Shown here in pieces: positions 6,198-14,461 of a stretch of DNA of 18,098 nucleotides. The translations under genes and the position numbers were made by a program. Source of the DNA: CAXRGH01 sp964230195 (GTDB lineage: Bacteria; Pseudomonadota; Gammaproteobacteria; Enterobacterales; Alteromonadaceae); contig CAXRGH010000207.1 in NCBI GenBank assembly GCA_964230195.1, positions 1 through 18,098 of the forward strand, read 5' to 3'. The stretch's first letter is position 1. Each line of letters begins with the position of its first letter. A model generated the notes under the pieces. It was given only the letters and a program-made list of their open reading frames with translations, ran no database searches and was not told the DNA's origin.

Positions 6198-7952
6198 ATG
6201 AGACACTCAGTTAAAAAATACCTGTTAAGATGTATCCCCGTTGTATTAGCGGTAACCTCGGTGATGTCGCAACATGCCGTCGCTAGCGAACAAGCTGCTA
6301 ATGACAAGCCTAACATCTTAGTGTTACTGACGGACGATCAAAGTTTTCGAAGTTTAGGTGCTTACGGCAACAAGCAAGTGAAAACACCAAATCTTGATGC
6401 GCTCGCGGAGAAAGGCGTTATCTTTGACCGCGCATACGATACTACGTCCATTTGTATGGCTAGTCGTGCACAAGTATTCACCGGAATGTATGAATTTAAG
6501 ACCGGTGCTAATTTCTCACATGGTCCTTTGACACGTGACAAGTGGAAAGACTCGTACCAAATGCTTCTGAGAGACGCTGGGTATTTTACTGGTTTTGTTG
6601 GTAAGTTTGGATTTGCTGTTAAAGATAGCGTAGACGAAGGCTCCTCGTACAATAAACCGCACCATCTACCGAGTGATGATTTTGATGTTTGGTACGGATG
6701 GCCATCTCAGGGTTACTACCCAACTGAAAAAAACAAAACAGTAGCCAAGTTCGCTAAACAGTATCCACACGTGACACAAGCCGTTGGTGCCGCAGCCGTT
6801 GATTTTTTCAAGCAAGCGAAAGACAAGAACGAGCCTTTCCTTCTGTCTGTTAGCTTCAAAGCCCCCCACAAAGCATTTAGCCCAGATCCTGCGTTCGACC
6901 ATGTCTATAAAGACACCGTCTGGGAGGAGCCAAAAAACTATGGCCAGAACGGTGCTGAACACCTGCCGCAACAAGCCAAAAGTGGCCGCCAATACGTCAC
7001 CATGGCAGATTTCGTGAAAGGAAAATATCAGGAAAACATGCGCAAATACCATCAACTGGTATACGGTGTAGATCAATCCGTTGGCATGATGTTAGAGGCG
7101 TTAGAATCTCTCGACCTTGATGACAACACCGTCATTCTGTTTTTGACCGATAACGGCTACAGCCTCGGTGCTCATGACATGAGCGGCAAAGTACTTCCCT
7201 ATGAAGAGCCGTCTCGTACGCCGATGATAATGTTTGACCCGCGAGTAAAGTCATTGGGTAAGAACAACCGCGTCAAAAGCGTCACGAGTAACCTTGATAT
7301 TGCGCCAACGGTTTTTGAATTGGCCGGCGTCAACATTCCAGAAAGCGTTGATGGTAAGAGCTTAATGCCGTTCTTATCAAATCCTAATGGCAAGACACAA
7401 GACGCCGTGATGCTAATCAACGCGTGGGGAAGCCCGGCAACTCATTCATTAGCGGTAGTCACCGATTCTCATAAATATATTTACTGGCCATACGCCCACG
7501 AGATGGAGCCAGCAGAAGAATTGTATGACCTATCTGAAGACGCGTACGAGATGAACAATCTTGCCAAAAATCCAGAATACAAAGCCCAACTGAGAATGAT
7601 GCGCGCAAAATACGACACGGGTGTTAAGAAGTGGCAAGCGGAAGCCGTCTCAACAGGTCATTATCCAGAATTTGGTCGCATTTATGACCGACAAATTCCA
7701 TGGGCTGACAAGATTTCTCAACTCGATACTCGCATGCAACGCCTTTATCTTAATTGGCGATCAAAGATTGGCATTACAGATGACGATGTTTTAGTCAATG
7801 GTAAGCGTGTGGCATCCAAAGCAAGTAAGACGTCCAACAAAAAAGCGAAAAAAGAAAAGAAAGATAAAAAGGACAAGAAGGCTAAAAAAGGTAAGTCCAA
7901 AAAGAGCAAGGGCAACGAAGACTCAGCTGTCATGACGCAGCCAGCCGCTTAA
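6198..7952 (+). CDS. Secreted S1-type sulfatase with lysine-rich C-terminal tail
   Basis: First gene of the fucosidase operon, 584 residues. An N-terminal signal peptide (KKYLLRCIPVVLAVTSVMS, likely cut near residues 27-30) exports it. Sulfatase landmarks are D46/D47 in TDDQ, the formylglycine site C86-M-A-S-R90 (C-x-A-S-R type), KAPH224 and the metal site D318/N319 with H326. Where most sulfatases have G-K-W-H, this one has G135-K136-F-G: the lysine is kept but the histidine is absent, which may mark a distinct subfamily. From residue 536 the chain ends in a tail with 19 lysines in 36 residues, probably disordered. AGGA lies six bases before the ATG. It is followed 36 bp later by the fucosidase gene. 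The substrate is probably a sulfated fucose-containing glycan, inferred only from its neighbours. It needs a formylglycine maturase supplied from elsewhere. Confidence 0.94.
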   Translation: MRHSVKKYLLRCIPVVLAVTSVMSQHAVASEQAANDKPNILVLLTDDQSFRSLGAYGNKQVKTPNLDALAEKGVIFDRAYDTTSICMASRAQVFTGMYEFKTGANFSHGPLTRDKWKDSYQMLLRDAGYFTGFVGKFGFAVKDSVDEGSSYNKPHHLPSDDFDVWYGWPSQGYYPTEKNKTVAKFAKQYPHVTQAVGAAAVDFFKQAKDKNEPFLLSVSFKAPHKAFSPDPAFDHVYKDTVWEEPKNYGQNGAEHLPQQAKSGRQYVTMADFVKGKYQENMRKYHQLVYGVDQSVGMMLEALESLDLDDNTVILFLTDNGYSLGAHDMSGKVLPYEEPSRTPMIMFDPRVKSLGKNNRVKSVTSNLDIAPTVFELAGVNIPESVDGKSLMPFLSNPNGKTQDAVMLINAWGSPATHSLAVVTDSHKYIYWPYAHEMEPAEELYDLSEDAYEMNNLAKNPEYKAQLRMMRAKYDTGVKKWQAEAVSTGHYPEFGRIYDRQIPWADKISQLDTRMQRLYLNWRSKIGITDDDVLVNGKRVASKASKTSNKKAKKEKKDKKDKKAKKGKSKKSKGNEDSAVMTQPAA

Positions 7953-7988
7953 GCCCAAACAACAAAGATAGAATAAGAGATTGACACA

Positions 7989-9731
7989 ATGAAATTATCA
8001 ACATTATCACGCAACATTAGTCTAGCCATTGCTGCTGCGGCTTCTTTATCTGCATGCAACAGCAGTGCAGAATCAACAGCAGTCGAAGCCCCAAAAGCAA
8101 AAGCCGAAGCAAAAAAAGCGGACGTAAAAGCCACTAATGGTAAACATGTTTCTCGTTCAGGTAAGCAATTCCAAAGTGATTGGGAATCCTTAAAAAATAA
8201 GGAACTACCTGAGTGGATTATCGACGCTAAGTTCGGTATTTATACTCACTGGGGCGTTTACTCCGTTCCAGCACACGGTGGGCCTGATTACGCACCTAAC
8301 ATGTACAGCCACAAACGTGATATCAAAGGCACCTACAGCTATCACAAAGAGAAGTACGGTGATCTAGCTACCGTCGGTTATACCGACCTAGTGAAGCAAT
8401 TCACCGCACCTAAATTCAATGCTGATGAATGGGTAGGCTTAATGCATGAAGCTGGCGCGAAATTCGGTGGTATCAGCGTTGTCCACCATGATGGTTTTTT
8501 ACTATGGGATTCTAAAGTAAGTCGTTGGAATGCGAAACAAATGGGTCCAAAGCGTGATATCTACGGCGAGATTGCAGAAGCCGTTCGCAGTTATCCTGAC
8601 ATGAAGTTGGTCGCTACTATGCACCATGGTCGCTCGCCCGGTTGGAAAACTAAGTTTTTACCAAAAGCTGCAAAGAGTGAATCATTGAACTGGGACATCA
8701 ATAACCCAGAATACAGTGATTTCTTCTGGAACAAAGATGATCCTGCGGTGATTAAACAGTTTGGCTTAGATTGGAAAGGTAAAGTAGCCGAAATCGTTGA
8801 TAACTATCAACCTGACCTTTTGTGGTTTGATGGGCTAAACCAGTCAATGAAAGGCGACCACCCTTCTGAAGATCAAGTCACAGAAATGCTCAACTACTAC
8901 TACGACCAGGCTGATAAGCGAGGACAAGAAGTGGTGTTGGCCAACAAGCACGCGGGTGACTTTAACTTTCCTGCTGACGTCGGCCTGCGCTCATACGAGG
9001 GTGGTCGAGATATGCCAGAGCACGTTGAAGGTTATTACCTAACAGACCGAGCCATTGGTTACCCATGGTCTTACGTTAACAACAAGACTTACCGCGACGG
9101 TGCGCGCTTCCACGTTGGTTTCCTTGTCGATAACGTGTCTCGTGGTGGTATCTACTTAATGTCATTTACGCCAAAGGGTGACGGTTCTATTCCTGAGGGC
9201 GAGATTGAAATTGCTAAGGGTATTGGTCGCTGGTTAGATAAAAATGGCGAAGCAATCTACGGTACTCGCCGCTACTCGGTGTTTGGCGAAGGCAAGCACC
9301 TCATCTACAAAAAGCTGAAAAAAGGCAAAACTATCTACGCTTGGGACTATCGTAGTTTTGATGCCGGCGATATCCGCTTTACTCAGAAAAATAACACCCT
9401 TTACGCAACGGTTCTTGGCTTACCTGAAAGCCGTCAGTTAACCATCAAAACGTTAAATAGCGGTTACGATATTTCAACCAACAATGCCATTAGTAGTGTG
9501 AAATTACTTGATAGCAACGACAAAGTTGAGTGGACTCGCGATGAATCCGGTCTTCACCTCACCTTCCCTGATGGCTATACCGGCGAATTTGCTCACGTCT
9601 TCAAGATCAATGTTGATGGCGAGTTAATTGTGACAAAGCCTGACGAAGAAAATCGTTTGAAGCTAGAAAAACTGGGCAAGCTCACACTTGAGCCAGAAGA
9701 CAAAATCAAAACTGTTGTCGTCAACAAGTAA
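7989..9731 (+). CDS. GH29 alpha-L-fucosidase, lipoprotein
   Basis: A 580-residue retaining exo-alpha-L-fucosidase that should release L-fucose from non-reducing ends at the cell envelope. A lipoprotein signal ends in LSAC with lipidated Cys23, followed by an Ala/Lys-rich linker (about 34-52). GH29 landmarks are the barrel-strand motif KFGIYTHWGVYSVPA (81-95), HHDGFLLW (166-173) and PDLLWFD281, where Asp281 lines up with the catalytic nucleophile of known GH29 enzymes (Asp224 of the Thermotoga enzyme, WND). The acid/base residue cannot be assigned from this sequence alone. The region after about residue 400 looks like the usual C-terminal beta-sandwich. AAGAGA lies eight bases upstream of the ATG. 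It sits between two sulfatase genes with gaps of 36 and 24 bp, so all three are probably co-transcribed. Desulfation may be needed before this enzyme can cut. Confidence 0.95.
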   Translation: MKLSTLSRNISLAIAAAASLSACNSSAESTAVEAPKAKAEAKKADVKATNGKHVSRSGKQFQSDWESLKNKELPEWIIDAKFGIYTHWGVYSVPAHGGPDYAPNMYSHKRDIKGTYSYHKEKYGDLATVGYTDLVKQFTAPKFNADEWVGLMHEAGAKFGGISVVHHDGFLLWDSKVSRWNAKQMGPKRDIYGEIAEAVRSYPDMKLVATMHHGRSPGWKTKFLPKAAKSESLNWDINNPEYSDFFWNKDDPAVIKQFGLDWKGKVAEIVDNYQPDLLWFDGLNQSMKGDHPSEDQVTEMLNYYYDQADKRGQEVVLANKHAGDFNFPADVGLRSYEGGRDMPEHVEGYYLTDRAIGYPWSYVNNKTYRDGARFHVGFLVDNVSRGGIYLMSFTPKGDGSIPEGEIEIAKGIGRWLDKNGEAIYGTRRYSVFGEGKHLIYKKLKKGKTIYAWDYRSFDAGDIRFTQKNNTLYATVLGLPESRQLTIKTLNSGYDISTNNAISSVKLLDSNDKVEWTRDESGLHLTFPDGYTGEFAHVFKINVDGELIVTKPDEENRLKLEKLGKLTLEPEDKIKTVVVNK

Positions 9732-9755
9732 GTGCCGAGAGAAGGAAATAAACGA

Positions 9756-11276
9756 ATGGATTTAATGAAATCAATTGTGATGGTTGCAGCTGCTTTAGTT
9801 GCAACTGTATCCTCTTCGACAGTTGTTGCCGATGACAAGAAACGTCCAAACATCATCTTAATGATGGCTGATGATCTCGGCTATGGTGACACCGGTTTTA
9901 ATGGCAACAAGATCATTAAGACCCCGTACCTTGATCAAATGGCGAAAGATGGCGTTATTATGTCAAACTTCCATGCGGCGGCGCCAGTGTGTTCGCCTAC
10001 CCGTGGTAGCGTCGTGACAGGCAGACAACCTTTCCGTTACGGTATTTTTGGTGCCAATATTGGTCACTTACCAACGGAAGAGATCACACTGCCTGAATTG
10101 TTGCAGGCCGAAGGCTACGCGACAGGCCACTTTGGTAAATGGCATTTAGGTACGTTAAGCAAAACAACATCGCCAAAAGGTCCGAGCAGAAGACCAGAAG
10201 ATAACTACTCAATCCCGTCTATGCACGGATACGACCACAGTTTTGTGACTGAGTCGGCTGTTGCCACTTGGGATCCAAGTTTTGGTGGACGTGCACAAGA
10301 TAATCCATTTTGGTTAGACGGTAAGGCACTTCCCGCCGAAGACCCAACACTCAAAGGTGGTGCTGGCCGTGTTGTCATGGATCGCGCACTCAGCTTCATT
10401 GAGAAAAGTGTTAAAGCAGACAAGCCTTTCTTCACTGTCATTTGGTTCCACGCACCACACGCGCCTGTAGTTGCAGGTCCAAAGTATCTTGCCATGTACC
10501 CTGATCACGGTCAGGCCGCACATTATTATGGTGCTATCACCGAGATGGATGAACAAGTTGGCCGTCTCAGAGCGTTATTAAGCACACTAAACGTGGATGA
10601 CAACACCTTTATCAGTTTTACCAGTGACAATGGCCCTGAGGGCAAACAGGTCAAAGGTAAACACGCAGGTGTGACTGCTGGTTTGCGTGGACGTAAGCGC
10701 TCTTTGTTTGAAGGTGGTGTCAGAGTGCCAACACTGATGCTTCATCCAGCAGAATTACCTGCTGGTAAAGTGATTGATGCACCAACTTCTACCCTCGACT
10801 ACTTGCCTACAGTACTTGCAATGACTGGTACTGCGTATCCGGATGACAGACCGGTTGATGGCAACAACATTGTAAATGTAATGAAAGGTAAAACGCAGCA
10901 AGGAGAGCCAATCCCCTTCTATCACAAATCAAAGTTAGTGTTGGTGCAAGATCATTTCAAATACATGGTCAATGGTAAAGACCTCAATTCAGAAGAACTG
11001 TACGACTTGAGTAAGGATATCGCAGAAACCACCAACGTGATAAAGCAACACCCTGAGTTAGCGAAGAAAATGAAGGCCACTGTTGTTGCATTCAGAGATT
11101 CATTCAAAACGAGCCATAGTGGTGTGGATTATCCTACTGCAGCAAATTACCAACCAGTTGACGTTTGGCCGAGCGACAAAATGGCAGCTGATGGCAAATC
11201 GAAGGCTGAAAAGCTTCAGAAACGTGCCGCCAAAGCCAAGAAGAAAAATAAGAAAAAGAAAAATAAGAACAGCTAA
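9756..11276 (+). CDS. Secreted S1-type sulfatase with lysine-rich C-terminal tail
   Basis: A 506-residue exported sulfatase, third gene of the operon. The signal peptide is followed by a likely cut at TVVA|DDKK (about residue 25). Active-site landmarks are MADD40-LGYGD, C79-S-P-T-R83 (formylglycine site), G-K128-W-H130-L-G, FHAPH235 and D291/N292. The start is the ATG at 9756, with AAGGA nine bases upstream; an in-frame GTG at 9732 would overlap the ribosome-binding site. The last 26 residues (481-506) hold 13 lysines and one arginine, a second independent lysine-rich tail in this operon. It is of a different type from the 6198 sulfatase (C-S-P-T-R against C-M-A-S-R), so the two probably remove different sulfate groups. 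A terminator follows 14 bp after the stop. Confidence 0.95.
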   Translation: MDLMKSIVMVAAALVATVSSSTVVADDKKRPNIILMMADDLGYGDTGFNGNKIIKTPYLDQMAKDGVIMSNFHAAAPVCSPTRGSVVTGRQPFRYGIFGANIGHLPTEEITLPELLQAEGYATGHFGKWHLGTLSKTTSPKGPSRRPEDNYSIPSMHGYDHSFVTESAVATWDPSFGGRAQDNPFWLDGKALPAEDPTLKGGAGRVVMDRALSFIEKSVKADKPFFTVIWFHAPHAPVVAGPKYLAMYPDHGQAAHYYGAITEMDEQVGRLRALLSTLNVDDNTFISFTSDNGPEGKQVKGKHAGVTAGLRGRKRSLFEGGVRVPTLMLHPAELPAGKVIDAPTSTLDYLPTVLAMTGTAYPDDRPVDGNNIVNVMKGKTQQGEPIPFYHKSKLVLVQDHFKYMVNGKDLNSEELYDLSKDIAETTNVIKQHPELAKKMKATVVAFRDSFKTSHSGVDYPTAANYQPVDVWPSDKMAADGKSKAEKLQKRAAKAKKKNKKKKNKNS

Positions 11277-11290
11277 ATCAGCATGGACTG

Positions 11291-11321
11291 TAGCCGCCCT
11301 TTGAGGCGGCTAAATTGTTTT
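11291..11321 (+). terminator. Rho-independent terminator after the sulfatase-fucosidase operon
   Basis: TAGCCGCC (11291-11298) pairs with GGCGGCTA (11305-11312) around a 6-nt loop, followed by AATTGTTTTA. The stem is GC-rich and strong, but the T-tract is interrupted, so some read-through into the receptor gene 130 bp downstream is possible. Confidence 0.75.
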
Positions 11322-11366
11322 ACCGTCAGACTTCTGGCACGTAACAACAGCCACACGACAGAGATT

Positions 11367-11392
11367 CGGGTGCCTTTTGGCCTCAATACCCG
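11367..11392 (+). repeat. Leader hairpin upstream of the TonB-dependent receptor
   Basis: CGGGT (11367-11371) pairs with ACCCG (11388-11392), and directly inside it GCC (11372-11374) pairs with GGC (11379-11381) around TTTT, with a 6-nt bulge on the 3' side. Its last two bases are shared with the 30-bp palindrome at 11391, so the two structures compete slightly. Confidence 0.4.
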
Positions 11393-11420
11393 CGGTGTTT
11401 GAACTCGTTCAAATACCGCG
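11391..11420. repeat. 30-bp near-perfect palindrome before the receptor gene
   Basis: The left arm CGCGGTGTTTGAAC and right arm GTTCAAATACCGCG are 14 bp each with a 2-bp centre (TC) and a single mismatch, which would be a G-U pair in RNA. It lies 30 bp before the ATG of the receptor gene and is followed by an A-rich stretch, not a T-tract, so it is not an ordinary terminator for that direction. The core TTTGAAC-TC-GTTCAAA has the symmetry of a dimeric repressor site. The rest of 11277-11450 holds no gene. Confidence 0.7.
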
Positions 11421-11450
11421 AAAAACAAGGGAAACAAGGGAAGAAAAATA

Positions 11451-14411
11451 ATGACAATATTCAAGCTTAATAAGCTCACCGGAGCATGCCGATTAGCGCT
11501 GCTCAGTTGCGGTGTATTACTACCTAGCGGTCTGGTTCTTGCTCAAGAAGACGTACAAGAAAAAGATGACGTAGAAGTGATTGAAATCCAAGGTTACCGT
11601 ATGTCTGAGCAAAAGGCTCGTGACATAAAACGTAACGCGACAGGTGTTGTAGACGCTATCATCGCCGAAGATATCGGTAAGATGCCAGATGAAAACATCG
11701 CAGAAGCGTTACAGCGTATGACGGGTATATCAATTTCTCGTGATCAAGGTGAAGGTTCAACCATCAGTGTACGTGGTATTGAGCCTGACTTGAACCGTAT
11801 TAGTATCAACGGTAAAACTCTAACTTCAACAGGCGACGCTCAGGGTGTTGGTCTTGAAGCGTTCTCAGCTGGTCTTCTTGAACGTGTTGAAGTATTCAAG
11901 ACACAAAGCGCGAGCATGGTTGAAGGTTCACTCGGTGGTGGCGTTAACTTAAAAACTCGTCGTGCCTTGGATCAGAAATCACGTAAATTTGTGGTGGCTG
12001 GAAGTGGCGTCTACTCTGACCGAGCAGATATTTGGAACCCGAAAGTATCCGTCAACTACATTGACCAATCAGAAAGCCGTAAATTTGGTATTGCAAGCTC
12101 GGTCACCTATGAAAAGCGTACCTTGCGTCAAGATGGTTACATCAATGAAGGTTACTTTTTACCGACAGATACCAGCAATGGTAAGATTGTAAAAGCGAAT
12201 CAATTGAATACTGACGCAGAGTTGGGGCCATTATTTTCTTTACCTGAAGGCAGCCCTCATCGCATCCTCAACGGTGTAGATTATGGTCCTTACGGTGTGG
12301 CTCGTCCAAAGAACTTCAAGTTCAATTTGGCTCAATCTGAACGTGAGCGTATTGGTGGCTCATTAAGTTTAGAATATCGCCCTTCACCAGACACAGAAAT
12401 TGTATTTGATGCAACTTACTCACAATTCAATGTTATATCAGAGAGCCATAAACTCGGTACCAATCTGATAAACCTTGAACCAACCACCATGGTGGTTAAC
12501 GAGAACAATACCGTGGTTGCAGCCGGTTCTTACCTGCTACAGAACGGCGAAATCAAAAACAATTCACAAGGTAAATTCAGTAGCACCGGCGCTTGGACTG
12601 AACAACAAAATGACACTTATGTTGTTGGCCTTGATTTCAATCACCAGTTTGATTTCATGAAGTTTGAATCGTCAATTGGCTATTCAAGAGCTGAGCGTTT
12701 CACCCCCCTTTCCTACCGTTTTGCTTACCAGAACAATAACCGTGAAGACGATTTCTTGCTATATGGTTTTGACATGACACAGGGTGATGTCGTGAGTATT
12801 GTCCAAGTAGGCGAAGGTAATCCGCTGGCACCTGATGCCTTTAAATTGAATGCCATCACATCATCAACTGACCTCACTGTTGACGATGAGCTTGCAGCTA
12901 ACATTGACCTTGACCTATACACCGGCATGGATTTTTTCCATACCGTTGAAGTAGGTGTTCGTGCTGCGAAACGAACTAAAGACCGTGCATCTGACCAACC
13001 GAGATTTAATGCCAATACAGCAGAAGAAAGCGGTGAGACAGACATAGACTTTAACGTCACTTTAGATGTTGCAGGTAAAGAGTTCCTTGTTGATGACTTC
13101 TTGGAAGGTGCATCAGGCAACACAATTACTTCGTGGCCAATCCCTGATTTAGACGCATCATTTGCAGGTATTGGTGTAACGCCAGAATACCTACAACAGA
13201 GCGACCTTTCTGATCCTGATCCAGCACGTTCATATGAGATCGAGGAGCTGACCGGCGCTGCGTACATTCAAGCAAACTTCAACTCTGAAGATGACGCTTG
13301 GGCAGGTAACATCGGTGTTCGTTTTGTGACCACTGAAACTGAAAGTGTCGGCGCAATTCAAAAAACAGTTAACACAGATGACGGCAACGAGACTGTCTAT
13401 GAACTGACAACATGGGAAAATGATTACTCTAATATCTTGCCTTCATTGAACGTAAGATACACGGTATCAGAAGATGTTGTCGCTCGTTTTGGTGTCGGTC
13501 GTGCGATGTCTCGTCCTTCAATGAACAACTTAGCACCTCGACTGACGGTAAGTTTCGTTAATGATACCGTAAGAAGTGGTAACCCAAATCTGAAACCATT
13601 GGTTGCTGATTACGGTGACTTGTCCATCGAATATTACATGGGTAAAAAGGGCATGATTGCCGGTGGTCTCTTTGCTAAGCGTATCAACAACTACACGCAA
13701 AAGACCATTTTTGAAGACATCTTGAATTATGGTGGCGTCTGTGAGGGGCAAGAGACCGAGTGGAGTGAAGGCTTCCTTGCTGAGACTTACCGGGATCCCA
13801 ACGACTTAAGTGTTGTTCTTGATCAAGATCCAGCTGCACACATTCCTGGCGCAGCGGGCTGTCTCCTGTTCCAAATCAATCGTCCTGAAAACGGTGCATC
13901 TGCGGATATACACGGTGCTGAATTCACCTTCTTCCGTGATTTAGATTTCTTACCGGGTTTCCTTGAGAATCTCAGTGTGAAGTTTAACTACACCTTTAGT
14001 GACAGTGAGACTCAAATCATTGATCCAGAAACTGGTGACGGTGTTGAAGATGCAAGCTTCACATTGCCGGGCCTTTCAAGACACACGTACAACTCAACTT
14101 TGTCGTATGAGACCAAAGGCTTCAATGTTCGTTTATCTCACAACTACCGTACACGTAACGTAGAACGTGTTTTTGGTCCTAACCAAAACGTGGTTTATGT
14201 TGACCCTTACGGCCAACTTGATTTGTCGGCAGGCTTTAGTTTGACTGATAGCATTAAAGCATCAGTACAAGTCGTTAACTTAACGGATTCAATCAAGACC
14301 AAATTCCTTGATAATCGTCCTTACTGGCCACAACAGTTCTCAACAGAGCGTGTTCATGACTGGAAAGCAGATGGTCGCAGAATCCGTATTGGTATCAATG
14401 GTGTATTCTAA
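11451..14411 (+). CDS. TonB-dependent outer-membrane receptor
   Basis: A 986-residue outer-membrane transporter powered by TonB-ExbBD. The signal peptide is probably cut after A31 (SGLVLA|QED). A TonB-box-like strand VEVIEIQGY lies at 41-49. A plug domain at about 55-170 contains IAEDIGKMPDENIAEALQRM, ISVRGIEPDLNRISINGK and the GSLGGGVNLKTRR end. The remainder is a 22-strand-type barrel ending in a terminal Phe (GINGVF), the usual signal for barrel insertion. The plug resembles the large receptors that Alteromonadales and Caulobacter use for oligosaccharides; no SusD partner is present, as expected outside Bacteroidota. Placed after the sulfatase-fucosidase operon, it probably imports desulfated fuco-oligosaccharides, though the ligand is inferred only from context. 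AGGGAAG precedes the ATG by 7-13 bases. It has its own leader with two hairpins, so it may be controlled apart from the enzymes. Confidence 0.96.
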   Translation: MTIFKLNKLTGACRLALLSCGVLLPSGLVLAQEDVQEKDDVEVIEIQGYRMSEQKARDIKRNATGVVDAIIAEDIGKMPDENIAEALQRMTGISISRDQGEGSTISVRGIEPDLNRISINGKTLTSTGDAQGVGLEAFSAGLLERVEVFKTQSASMVEGSLGGGVNLKTRRALDQKSRKFVVAGSGVYSDRADIWNPKVSVNYIDQSESRKFGIASSVTYEKRTLRQDGYINEGYFLPTDTSNGKIVKANQLNTDAELGPLFSLPEGSPHRILNGVDYGPYGVARPKNFKFNLAQSERERIGGSLSLEYRPSPDTEIVFDATYSQFNVISESHKLGTNLINLEPTTMVVNENNTVVAAGSYLLQNGEIKNNSQGKFSSTGAWTEQQNDTYVVGLDFNHQFDFMKFESSIGYSRAERFTPLSYRFAYQNNNREDDFLLYGFDMTQGDVVSIVQVGEGNPLAPDAFKLNAITSSTDLTVDDELAANIDLDLYTGMDFFHTVEVGVRAAKRTKDRASDQPRFNANTAEESGETDIDFNVTLDVAGKEFLVDDFLEGASGNTITSWPIPDLDASFAGIGVTPEYLQQSDLSDPDPARSYEIEELTGAAYIQANFNSEDDAWAGNIGVRFVTTETESVGAIQKTVNTDDGNETVYELTTWENDYSNILPSLNVRYTVSEDVVARFGVGRAMSRPSMNNLAPRLTVSFVNDTVRSGNPNLKPLVADYGDLSIEYYMGKKGMIAGGLFAKRINNYTQKTIFEDILNYGGVCEGQETEWSEGFLAETYRDPNDLSVVLDQDPAAHIPGAAGCLLFQINRPENGASADIHGAEFTFFRDLDFLPGFLENLSVKFNYTFSDSETQIIDPETGDGVEDASFTLPGLSRHTYNSTLSYETKGFNVRLSHNYRTRNVERVFGPNQNVVYVDPYGQLDLSAGFSLTDSIKASVQVVNLTDSIKTKFLDNRPYWPQQFSTERVHDWKADGRRIRIGINGVF

Positions 14412-14435
14412 GCAACCTATAATGCTTGATTGTTG

Positions 14436-14461
14436 AAAAGAGGCCTTAGGCCTCTTTTTTT
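14436..14461. terminator. Bidirectional terminator between convergent genes
   Basis: AAAAGAGGCC (14436-14445) pairs perfectly with GGCCTCTTTT (14449-14458) around TTA, with a T-run on the plus strand (14454-14461) and the mirrored run on the minus strand. It closes the receptor gene, and its right edge touches the stop codon of the convergent esterase gene at 14460-14462. Confidence 0.92.

Noticed and set aside
7803..7952. Frameshift or missense read-through as the origin of the lysine-rich tail
   Set aside because: The tail is in the same frame, ends at a normal stop 36 bp before the next gene, and a similar but unrelated tail exists on the other sulfatase of the operon.
11391..11420. Rho-independent terminator at the 30-bp palindrome
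   Set aside because: It is followed by AAAAACAAGGG on the plus strand and has no T-tract on the minus side either.
12725..13267. 180-codon minus-strand open frame inside the receptor gene
   Set aside because: Its Ser-rich translation is the reverse of an acidic receptor segment, and it lies fully within an intact TonB-dependent receptor gene.
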